Part shown: piece by piece, positions 1-5,322 of the stretch | Layout of the letters: each line of letters starts with the position of its first letter | How positions within the stretch are numbered: position 1 is the stretch's first letter | Source: an uncultured Clostridia bacterium | GTDB taxonomy: Bacteria; Bacillota; Clostridia; Lachnospirales; Lachnospiraceae | Direction of reading: 5' to 3' | Length of the DNA stretch: 5,322 nt | Assembly (NCBI GenBank): GCA_946623485.1 | Contig: CAMORF010000178.1 | Span: forward strand, 1-5,322 | Position numbers and translations under genes: made by a program | The notes under the pieces: generated by a model | What the model saw: the letters and a program-made list of their open reading frames with translations, nothing else | Told to the model about the DNA's origin: nothing | Database searches by the model: none

Positions 1-746
1 ACGCCCCACAGGTATGCCAGCGCCGTAAATGCCCAGAAATACACCGTCAGAAGGGGATGCTCCCAGAACCCCCTGTGGTACACGAAGGTATCCCGGTAGC
101 CATAGACGATATAATACATCGGGTTCAGTTTAAAGATCGTCACAAGCCATCCCGGAAGCGAGAGAGAGGACAGGTTCCACATGATCGGGGTGGCCCACAC
201 ACCAATCTGAAGCACGATGGCCACCAGCTGCTCCATGTCGCGGAACAATACCGTAATGGCACTCGTCGCATAGCTCAGGCTCAGCACCATGAGGAACATG
301 CAGAAGGTATAATAGAATACCTGGAACGTATACAGGCCGGGAAACTTTCCGTAAAGACAATACAAAACCCAGGTCAGGGCGACAAAAAAGGTATGTACGT
401 ACAGCGCGCTGACCGCCTTCACAATCGGGAGAATCTCAATCCGGAAAACCACCTTCTTCACGAGATAGCTGTACTCGATCAGGGATTTCGTCCCGCCCTG
501 GAGCGCGTCGTTGAAATAAAACCACGGCACGAGCCCTGCGAGCATCCACAGGATAAACGGCACGCCGCCCACCTGATCGGTCTGCCTGAGCCCCACCTGG
601 AACACGAACCAGTACACCAGTACCGTCACCACAGGCTGTACCAGGGCCCAGATGATCCCCAGGTAGGAGCCGGCGAATTTTTTCCGGAAATCATTTTTGG
701 CAAGCGGCCAGATCAGGCGCCGCTCCGTTATCAGTAATTTCAGCAT
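1..746 (-). CDS. Polysaccharide/teichoic-acid ABC transporter permease (TagG/Wzm type), C-terminus outside the window
   Basis: This is an ABC2-type permease that would export a lipid-linked polysaccharide across the cytoplasmic membrane with a TagH/Wzt-type ATPase. The window holds 248 residues from ATG at 744-746; family members are about 255-275 long, so only the last few residues are missing. Family marks are the cytosolic amphipathic start (AKNDFRKKFAGSYLGIIWAL, residues 16-35), FRDMEQLVAIVLQIGVWATP (168-187) and NPMYYIVYGYRD (208-219). About six membrane segments fall near 33-51, 62-79, 107-130, 142-166, 174-192 and 230-248. The ribosome binding site is weak (GAGAG at 753-757, 6 nt from the ATG) and overlaps the stop codon of the upstream fusion gene. 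Translation may therefore depend on coupling. The gap to that gene is 9 nt. The ATPase gene is expected next, beyond the window. The substrate cannot be told from sequence; the neighbouring priming transferase argues for a surface glycan. Confidence 0.94.
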   Translation of the reverse strand, partial: MLKLLITERRLIWPLAKNDFRKKFAGSYLGIIWALVQPVVTVLVYWFVFQVGLRQTDQVGGVPFILWMLAGLVPWFYFNDALQGGTKSLIEYSYLVKKVVFRIEILPIVKAVSALYVHTFFVALTWVLYCLYGKFPGLYTFQVFYYTFCMFLMVLSLSYATSAITVLFRDMEQLVAIVLQIGVWATPIMWNLSSLSLPGWLVTIFKLNPMYYIVYGYRDTFVYHRGFWEHPLLTVYFWAFTALAYLWG

Positions 747-755
747 AGGTTTCTC

Positions 756-3092
756 TCACGCAGTCACATACTTGATCACCCCGCGGAACGCATATCCCGT
801 GAACAGGCATGCACTCCGCACCGGGCCGAATCCCAGGTAACGGTAAGCCCGGTACCTCATCCGCGCGCTCTTCAGCTTTCCTCCGCTCTTCCCGGTATTG
901 CTGACCCGGTACAGGATCAACGGCTCATTGACCGCGCATACCGCTTCATAGCGGTTCAGGATGCTCATCCAGGTAATATAGTCCTCATGGGAATCTTCAT
1001 GGATCATCGGGTAACGCCTTGCCACTTCGGTCAGCAGCACCACGGAGGAGCAATTGATCTGATTGTTCATGAGCATATCCCGCCAGGTCAGGGTCTCCTT
1101 CACGCCAATCACCCTGCCGGTCCTGCTCCCGTCCGGACGGATCAGTTCCCGTGCCGTGCAGCACAAAACGTTCCCGGTGGAGAAGATCCGCGCAAACTGC
1201 TTCTTCAGCTTGTCCGGCTTCCATATGTCATCCGCGTCCAGGTACGCGATATACTTGCCCCGCGCCAGGAGCGCGCCGCGGTTACGGCTTTTCGCCGCCC
1301 CGAGGCGGTTCTTATTGTGCAGATAGATCACCCTGGGATCTGATTCATACTCCAGCATGACACTGTCCGGGTCATCTGTCGAGTCATCATCAATCACAAG
1401 GACCTCCAGTTCCTGGATGCTTCCCTTCCCGATCCGGTCCGCTGATTCAAAATGCATGTCCTGGGCCAGGACACTGTCGATGGCTTCTTTCAGGGTTGAC
1501 GAACCGTTATATACCGGGATGATCACCGATACGAGAAGCCCCGGAAGGTGGGAGGCCGCGACATCGCTGGCGCGGACTCCCTTCGGCAATGCCGCCGCGT
1601 CCTCATAAGTCACATTCTGCGGAGCCACCTGACCATGCAGGGAGGCCTGTTCTTCCAGCTTCAGTTCCCGGATCGTTTCCTGTACCTGTTTCTCCATTTT
1701 TTCCTGATCCTGCGGAAGAAGGTCATTCTGCCCGGACGCAGTCTTCTGCGCGGCATCCACCCCTTCCGTATTCTCCTTCTGGAAAAGGATCTTTACCGTT
1801 GTCGCCACAAGCTGCAGATCCAGCAGAAGAGAATAATTTTCGATATAGGTCAGGTCAAGCTTCAGCTTGTCATATGGCTTAGTATTATATTTCCCATACA
1901 CCTGCGCATAGCCTGTCAGGCCCGCCTTCACCTTCAGCCGGTAGGAAAACTCCGGAATCTGTTTCTCATACTGTGCGGCAATCTGCGGGCGTTCCGGCCT
2001 GGGTCCTACAATCGACATATCGCCCTTGATGATGTTAAACAGCTGGGGGAGCTCATCGAAATGGATCTTGCGCAGGAACCTGCCAACGGGGGTCACTCTG
2101 TCGTCTCCTTTGGCCGCAAGCCGCGCGCCGCTTTTTGTCTCGGAATCCACCCGCATGGACCGGAACTTGATGATCATGAAGACCCTTCCATACTGGGTCA
2201 GGCGCTCCTGCCGGTAGAAAACCGGGCCGCGGTCATACAGCTTCACGCAGGCGGCGATCAGCAGCAGAACCGGGGACAGCAATCCGGTCAGCAGTACGCA
2301 GACCACAATATCCAGAAGCCGCTTCACAAACTGCTGCTCCGCAGTCAGGCCTCTGTTGCGCATCAAAAGAAGCGGAGTATCGAACATGTGGATCTTCTCC
2401 GCCCCCATCAGCATGATATCCGAGATCTTCGGGCTGCAATAGCACCTAACGCCCTTCTCGAAGCAATATTTCACCAGAATGTTTCTCTCATGAGACGGGA
2501 TATCCCCTACGATACATGCCTCATGGTTCAGGATGTGATCCTGGATGTACGAGATCCCGCGGCTCACCGGGACTGCTTCCTCGATGTCGTACTTATCCTT
2601 CCTGGAAGCAATGTTTTTCAGAAGCTTCTCCGGATTGTGCTGGTCATACACCAGGATCACGGACTTGGGCGGATAGATCGTGTTGTAAATCCACCGCATG
2701 AAAACCACCCACAGGATAACCAGCACCAGGTTGACGGCAGTCAGCCTGAGCATGGGGGTGATATGGTTCGGGAATTTCCAGCGCCCGATCAGCGCCAGCT
2801 GGATGTACACGATGGCATTGGAGAACAGAACCGAACAGATCTGCGCGATGATGACATCCTGCACGCGCATGTATCCCACCTTCAGCGCACCGAATAATTT
2901 GGATATCAGGAATATAATCAGGGCATAGAGGCCGAACAGCACCCAGTTTCCGCGCCTCCAGTAAAACATCTGGATTACAGAGCGGCGGTTGTATTCCGTA
3001 TACCAGATATACGCGAAATGAGCCGTCTGCAGCCCGATCACCAGCACGGAAGCAAAAAACATAATCAGGCGTTTGTATCTCTCTCTGTCCAT
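756..3092 (-). CDS. Fusion: polyprenyl-phosphate sugar-phosphate transferase + GT2 glycosyltransferase
   Basis: This 778-residue protein has two enzyme modules. Residues 1-440 form a large WbaP/TuaA-type priming transferase, which moves a sugar-1-phosphate from a nucleotide sugar to undecaprenyl phosphate. It has four TM segments (about 9-29, 50-69, 80-102, 115-135) and a Rossmann-like region (142-250) without an obvious glycine-rich loop. A membrane re-entrant helix (258-283) carries the Ser-Pro break (S273-P274). The Bac_transf catalytic domain (about 254-437) has YRQER, KFRSM, the catalytic Asp-Glu D346-E347 in FDELPQ, GDMSIVGPRPERP and GLTGYAQVYGKYNT. A hydrophilic Glu/Gln-rich linker (440-515) leads to a GT-A fold GT2 domain (520-778) with VSVIIPVYNG, VIDDDSTDD, the DxD motif D619-A-D621 (YLDADDIWKP) and a catalytic-base region HEDYITW (702-708). 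Its C-terminal end resembles TuaG of teichuronic acid synthesis. The start at 3092 has GGAGAGG 7 nt upstream. The likely job is to prime a lipid carrier and add the next sugar. The sugars are unknown. Confidence 0.92.
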   Translation of the reverse strand: MDRERYKRLIMFFASVLVIGLQTAHFAYIWYTEYNRRSVIQMFYWRRGNWVLFGLYALIIFLISKLFGALKVGYMRVQDVIIAQICSVLFSNAIVYIQLALIGRWKFPNHITPMLRLTAVNLVLVILWVVFMRWIYNTIYPPKSVILVYDQHNPEKLLKNIASRKDKYDIEEAVPVSRGISYIQDHILNHEACIVGDIPSHERNILVKYCFEKGVRCYCSPKISDIMLMGAEKIHMFDTPLLLMRNRGLTAEQQFVKRLLDIVVCVLLTGLLSPVLLLIAACVKLYDRGPVFYRQERLTQYGRVFMIIKFRSMRVDSETKSGARLAAKGDDRVTPVGRFLRKIHFDELPQLFNIIKGDMSIVGPRPERPQIAAQYEKQIPEFSYRLKVKAGLTGYAQVYGKYNTKPYDKLKLDLTYIENYSLLLDLQLVATTVKILFQKENTEGVDAAQKTASGQNDLLPQDQEKMEKQVQETIRELKLEEQASLHGQVAPQNVTYEDAAALPKGVRASDVAASHLPGLLVSVIIPVYNGSSTLKEAIDSVLAQDMHFESADRIGKGSIQELEVLVIDDDSTDDPDSVMLEYESDPRVIYLHNKNRLGAAKSRNRGALLARGKYIAYLDADDIWKPDKLKKQFARIFSTGNVLCCTARELIRPDGSRTGRVIGVKETLTWRDMLMNNQINCSSVVLLTEVARRYPMIHEDSHEDYITWMSILNRYEAVCAVNEPLILYRVSNTGKSGGKLKSARMRYRAYRYLGFGPVRSACLFTGYAFRGVIKYVTA
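1548..1775 (-). other. Interdomain linker of the transferase fusion
   Basis: Residues about 440-515 of the 778-residue protein join the priming-transferase and GT2 modules. The stretch is polar and rich in Glu, Gln, Lys and Ala (for example QDQEKMEKQVQETIREL), probably part helical, with no membrane segment and no recognised motif. The reading frame is continuous through it. There is no convincing ribosome-binding-site-plus-ATG pair that would give a separate GT2 protein, so the fusion is taken as real. Confidence 0.7.
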
Positions 3093-3099
3093 GGATCAA

Positions 3100-3106
3100 C
3101 CTCTCC
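3100..3106 (-). promoter_or_regulatory. Ribosome binding site of the transferase fusion gene
   Basis: GGAGAGG lies 7 nt before the ATG at 3090-3092, inside the 21-nt gap after the HPr-like gene. It selects this ATG over the in-frame Met at residue 11. Confidence 0.8.
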
Positions 3107-3113
3107 GCTGCAA

Positions 3114-3389
3114 TCAGGCAGGCTGGCCTCCCTTCGGTTCTTCCTCCAAAAGCTGCTGCAGATCCAGAATGGCCTGCGCCTCCTGAACCCCGTCACACCG
3201 GAGCAAAGCCTCCCTCTTTGAGCATACCTGCGCGCTGAGCACGCTCAGTACACTCCTCAGGTTATAGCACTCATCGCCTATCACAAGCTCGCTTCTGCAG
3301 CGATACTGCATCGCCTTCTCTCTGATTGCTCCGGCGTCCCTCAGAAACAGCCCGCCGGAGCATCCAAGCACAATCTCTTTTTCAATCAT
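3114..3389 (-). CDS. HPr/Crh-like protein lacking the PTS active-site histidine
   Basis: This 91-residue cytosolic protein has no signal or TM segment. It aligns without gaps to classical HPr numbering from residue 5 to about 85. Matching positions to E. coli HPr (from memory) include E5, G13, L14, R17, A19, A26, S46, G67, E70, A73, L77 and L80. Helix 1 follows the active-site loop, and NLRSVLSVLS (43-52) matches the NxKSIMGVMS block around regulatory Ser46. The phosphocarrier loop GxHARPA reads GLFLRDA: His15 is Phe (codon TTT at 3345-3347) and Pro18 is Asp. It therefore should not carry the PTS phosphoryl group from EI to EII. Ser46 (AGT at 3252-3254) with V47, L48 and L51 is kept, so phosphorylation by HPr kinase and partner binding remain possible, as for Bacillus Crh. 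It has five Cys (10, 31, 41, 56, 65). The start overlaps the cdaR stop (ATGA) and follows GGAGGGAG by 7 nt. The fold call is good; the function is inferred and its partner is unknown. Confidence 0.78.
   Translation of the reverse strand: MIEKEIVLGCSGGLFLRDAGAIREKAMQYRCRSELVIGDECYNLRSVLSVLSAQVCSKREALLRCDGVQEAQAILDLQQLLEEEPKGGQPA
3386..3389 (-). promoter_or_regulatory. ATGA stop-start overlap between cdaR and the HPr-like gene
   Basis: The cdaR stop TGA (3386-3388) shares two bases with the ATG (3387-3389) of the next gene. Such overlaps commonly allow terminating ribosomes to restart, which would link the amounts of the two proteins. Confidence 0.9.
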
Positions 3390-4744
3390 GGCGCGTCTCC
3401 CTCCGTCTGTTCCTGGGTGGTCTGGGACGCTTGGGCTGCCGGGGCTGCCTGCCTGGAGGAGACAACTGTGAGCAGCACGTCAGAGGCAAGTTCATAGCCC
3501 TCCGGCAGGCTGACCTGAACCGGGATCTCATAGCTTCCTTCTTCCGCGCATACCGACAGATCCACACTCAGGCTGATCGCCTCGGCGGAAAGCTTCTCCG
3601 CGTCCTCCGAGAGCGCATGCACCTTCACGGACACCTCATCCGCAGGGGTAAACACCAGATCCATTCCTTCCGGTTTATTGGCAAAGCTGATCGCGCTGAG
3701 CGGAATCGGAAGCGTAACATCTCCATTTGCCTCGATCGCAACCTGAACCTGGACCGACGGATCCGCGTCCGCGATCAGCTTCAGCCCGGTCATCTGGGAG
3801 AGCGTTGCCGTCAGATCGATCTCCGTCGTTACATCCTCCGCAGCGCCGTTCACATCGACAGGATCCGCAACATCAAACACGGCGCCCATGGATTCCAGCG
3901 CCTCCTCCGTGCCCGATACACTGATGCGCTCCGGAATGGTCGTGATACCGGAGATCCGGTAACCCCAGGCAGGGCTGCCGGTTGTCTGGACACGGATCGG
4001 GACATCTGTCCGGATCCTCCACAGGTCAACCAAAACGTCAACCATGTGCCCCGTCAGGACATTCCCCTTTTCATCCTTGAACTCCAGGCTGGAAAGCTGG
4101 GCATCCGTAAACGTATCCCCGTTCTTATCATAGATCTTCAGGGTGCTTGTCAATGTTTTGTCTTCCGTCAGCCCGTCCACATTGACCGGGGCAACGACCT
4201 GATTGATGATGTGCATCAAAGAACCGGGGCCTGCAATGACGATGTTTTTCCCCTGCAGGATCGTGCTGGTTCCTACTTCAAAGCCGCTGCCGGCTACTCC
4301 TTCCGCAGTAACCGATGCCACGAAGGTCTGCTCCACCTTGTCCTCAAGCGTCACCTTCAGGCTTGCCGGGGAGATCTCGATCTCATCCCAGGTGATCACG
4401 GGATTGTCGCAGGTGACCGTAAGCGGCACCGTATTCATCTCCGTGATGTTGTTCATGTCCGCTTCCACATGGAAGTCGGAGCCGGTCCGGTTCAGCTGTT
4501 CCAGCACAGACCGCTTCTCCGTGACCCTGAGCGTCACGGTCCCGCTTCCCTGCGCCTCGATCACCTTGCCGATGTCGGCGACGGCGTCCTGGTTCACAAT
4601 CGTGATCGGAACGTTCATGAACAGCGTGGTTCTCGTCGGATTATTCGCGTTTGTAACCATCAGCCAGATTCCGATCGCGATCAGAAGCGACAGAAATTTA
4701 ATCCACAGATTGCCCAGCAGGGTTTTCCGGATCTTGTGCCCCAT
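3386..4744 (-). CDS. cdaR: CdaR, YbbR-domain regulator of CdaA
   Basis: This is a 452-residue membrane-anchored protein. A short basic N-terminus (GHKIRK) leads into one hydrophobic segment, about residues 12-31 (LWIKFLSLLIAIGIWLMV), followed by a long beta-rich region expected outside the membrane. That region divides into about four YbbR-like repeats, near residues 43-135, 137-240, 246-338 and 344-429. Each starts with a strand such as VPITIV, FVASVTAEG, VPIRVQTTG or LPIPLS, and contains elements of the type ITxxPExISVSG. The last 23 residues (430-452) are a low-complexity Ala/Gln/Thr/Glu tail. CdaR proteins bind CdaA and modulate c-di-AMP synthesis, probably sensing the envelope. The ATG at 4744 is supported by AGGAGG at 4755-4760 inside the cdaA 3' end and by the TM segment starting directly after it. 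The stop overlaps the next start in ATGA. Family assignment is secure; exact domain edges are approximate, and the direction of regulation cannot be read from sequence. Confidence 0.95.
   Translation of the reverse strand: MGHKIRKTLLGNLWIKFLSLLIAIGIWLMVTNANNPTRTTLFMNVPITIVNQDAVADIGKVIEAQGSGTVTLRVTEKRSVLEQLNRTGSDFHVEADMNNITEMNTVPLTVTCDNPVITWDEIEISPASLKVTLEDKVEQTFVASVTAEGVAGSGFEVGTSTILQGKNIVIAGPGSLMHIINQVVAPVNVDGLTEDKTLTSTLKIYDKNGDTFTDAQLSSLEFKDEKGNVLTGHMVDVLVDLWRIRTDVPIRVQTTGSPAWGYRISGITTIPERISVSGTEEALESMGAVFDVADPVDVNGAAEDVTTEIDLTATLSQMTGLKLIADADPSVQVQVAIEANGDVTLPIPLSAISFANKPEGMDLVFTPADEVSVKVHALSEDAEKLSAEAISLSVDLSVCAEEGSYEIPVQVSLPEGYELASDVLLTVVSSRQAAPAAQASQTTQEQTEGDAP
3397..3404 (-). promoter_or_regulatory. 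Ribosome binding site of the HPr-like gene
   Basis: GGAGGGAG ends 7 nt before the ATG at 3387-3389 and lies within the cdaR coding region. With the ATGA overlap it supports real, probably coupled translation of the small gene. Confidence 0.85.
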
Positions 4745-4745
4745 G

Positions 4746-5322
4746 TTATCTTGCCCTCCTGAACCAGCGGCTCCTCTTGCGTACCGCGGCAGTCTTGTTC
4801 TGTGCCTCGATCAGCCGGTCGCGCAGCGTCTTTTCCGTGACGCTTCTCATCAGGGTGCCACGGTATGCGATGGACACCCCTCCTGTCTCCTCAGACACAA
4901 TGATGGTCAGGGAATCCGTCGCCTCTGATACGCCTACGCCTGCCCTGTGCCTGGTGCCCAGCGCCTTGGACAGGGACTTATTGTCCGACAGGGGCAGATA
5001 ACAGGTAGCCGCCGTGACACGGTCACCGCGGATGATCACCGCCCCATCATGCAGCGGAGTATTATGCTCAAAGATATTAATCAGGAGCTGGCTGGTAACC
5101 AGGGCATCGATTTCAATCCCCGTCCGCTCATACTCCCGCAGGTTCTCATTCTGTTCGATGACGATCAATGCGCCTGTGCGCTCTGCTGACATCTCAAGGG
5201 AGGCCCTCACCAGCTCATCCAGCGTCCGGTCCGAGAACCTGCTCGTATAATTCCTGGAGGAGCCAAACAGGAACGAATGGTTTAGAAGTTCCCGTTCCCC
5301 CAGCGATTCCAGGACCTTCCGC
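4746..5322 (-). CDS. cdaA: Diadenylate cyclase CdaA (c-di-AMP synthase), N-terminus outside the window
   Basis: This is the C-terminal 191 codons of a CdaA-type diadenylate cyclase, which condenses two ATP into the second messenger c-di-AMP at the cytoplasmic face of the membrane. The frame stays open to the window edge, so the upstream start and the usual three N-terminal membrane helices (family length about 270-285 residues) are not seen. The visible part is the DisA_N/DAC domain. It has the two signature motifs: DGA in NTPLHDGAVII (codons at 5040-5048) and RHR in LGTRHRAGVGVSE (4944-4952). The blocks ALIVIEQN, GIEIDA, LLINIF, CYLPLS and IVSEETGGVS are also typical, so the enzyme looks catalytically intact. 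The C-terminus is strongly basic (KRSRWFRRAR). A GTG lies at 5208-5210, but the protein homology continues upstream of it, so it is an internal Val codon. cdaR follows 1 nt after the stop, the standard partner arrangement. Identity is very secure; c-di-AMP output and regulation are inferred from the family. Confidence 0.97.
   Translation of the reverse strand, partial: RKVLESLGERELLNHSFLFGSSRNYTSRFSDRTLDELVRASLEMSAERTGALIVIEQNENLREYERTGIEIDALVTSQLLINIFEHNTPLHDGAVIIRGDRVTAATCYLPLSDNKSLSKALGTRHRAGVGVSEATDSLTIIVSEETGGVSIAYRGTLMRSVTEKTLRDRLIEAQNKTAAVRKRSRWFRRAR
4755..4760 (-). promoter_or_regulatory. Ribosome binding site of cdaR
   Basis: A perfect AGGAGG lies inside the 3' end of cdaA, 10 nt before the cdaR ATG. 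It fixes that start and allows independent initiation despite the 1-nt gap between the genes. Confidence 0.85.

Noticed and set aside
57..737. 226-codon open frame on the plus strand, antisense to the permease
   Set aside because: It is a His/Pro/Glu/Arg-rich product with no family signature. The minus strand has the TagG/Wzm-type motifs throughout.
1548..2897. 449-codon open frame on the plus strand, antisense to the transferase fusion
   Set aside because: It is the same kind of shadow: Gln/His/Leu/Arg-biased with no motifs, opposite a protein with intact catalytic motifs across the whole span.
2644..3099. 151-codon minus-strand frame starting just upstream of the fusion gene ATG
   Set aside because: Its ATG at 3097-3099 lies too close to GGAGAGG, and the product has no membrane segments or motifs. 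The frame from 3092 gives the expected TM-rich transferase.
3093..3113. Possible promoter or terminator between the HPr-like gene and the transferase gene
   Set aside because: The 21-nt gap holds the ribosome binding site and no inverted repeat or T-run, so neither is supported.
3326..4762. 478-codon open frame on the plus strand, antisense to cdaR
   Set aside because: It mirrors cdaR codons in a GC-rich gene. The product is rich in Arg, His, Gln and Asp with no recognisable domain, membrane segment or signal, while the opposite strand encodes an unmistakable CdaR with a good ribosome binding site.
5208..5210. GTG as the start of cdaA
   Set aside because: Sequence similarity to CdaA continues in frame upstream to the window edge (for example the RKVLESLGERELL region), so this is an internal Val and the gene is cut by the window.

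Overview
The window is a fully coding, minus-strand gene cluster, read from high to low coordinates. Moderate-to-high GC, strong AGGAGG-type ribosome binding sites, tight gene packing and a cdaA-cdaR pair point to a Gram-positive Clostridia-type Firmicute. A higher-GC member of the Lachnospiraceae is my best guess. This rests on gene content and style, not on a marker gene.

Layout in order of transcription. (1) 5322-4746: most of cdaA, the membrane-bound diadenylate cyclase that makes c-di-AMP. Its N-terminal membrane part lies outside the window. (2) 4744-3386: cdaR, a one-TM extracytoplasmic protein with about four YbbR domains, the known partner and regulator of CdaA. (3) 3389-3114: a 91-residue protein that aligns without gaps to the HPr phosphocarrier fold. 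The PTS phosphorylation site His15 is Phe, while the regulatory Ser46 is kept, as in the Bacillus regulator Crh (Gln15). (4) 3092-756: a 778-residue fusion of a polyprenyl-phosphate sugar-phosphate transferase, which primes surface polysaccharide on a lipid carrier, and a GT2 glycosyltransferase resembling TuaG. (5) 746-1: a TagG/Wzm-type polysaccharide ABC-transporter permease, cut by the window edge near its C-terminus.

Junctions are +1 nt, a 4-nt ATGA overlap, 21 nt and 9 nt, so all five genes probably form one transcript with partial translational coupling. No gap is long enough for a terminator or a conventional independent promoter. The arrangement joins three things: c-di-AMP synthesis, a PTS-like small regulator that cannot carry phosphate on His15, and initiation and export of a lipid-linked surface glycan. 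In the familiar Firmicute arrangement cdaA-cdaR is followed by glmM; here it is not.

The main point of interest is the H15-less HPr-like protein between the c-di-AMP module and the polysaccharide module. The priming transferase-GT2 fusion comes second. I saw no RNA genes, mobile elements, CRISPR arrays or notable repeats.
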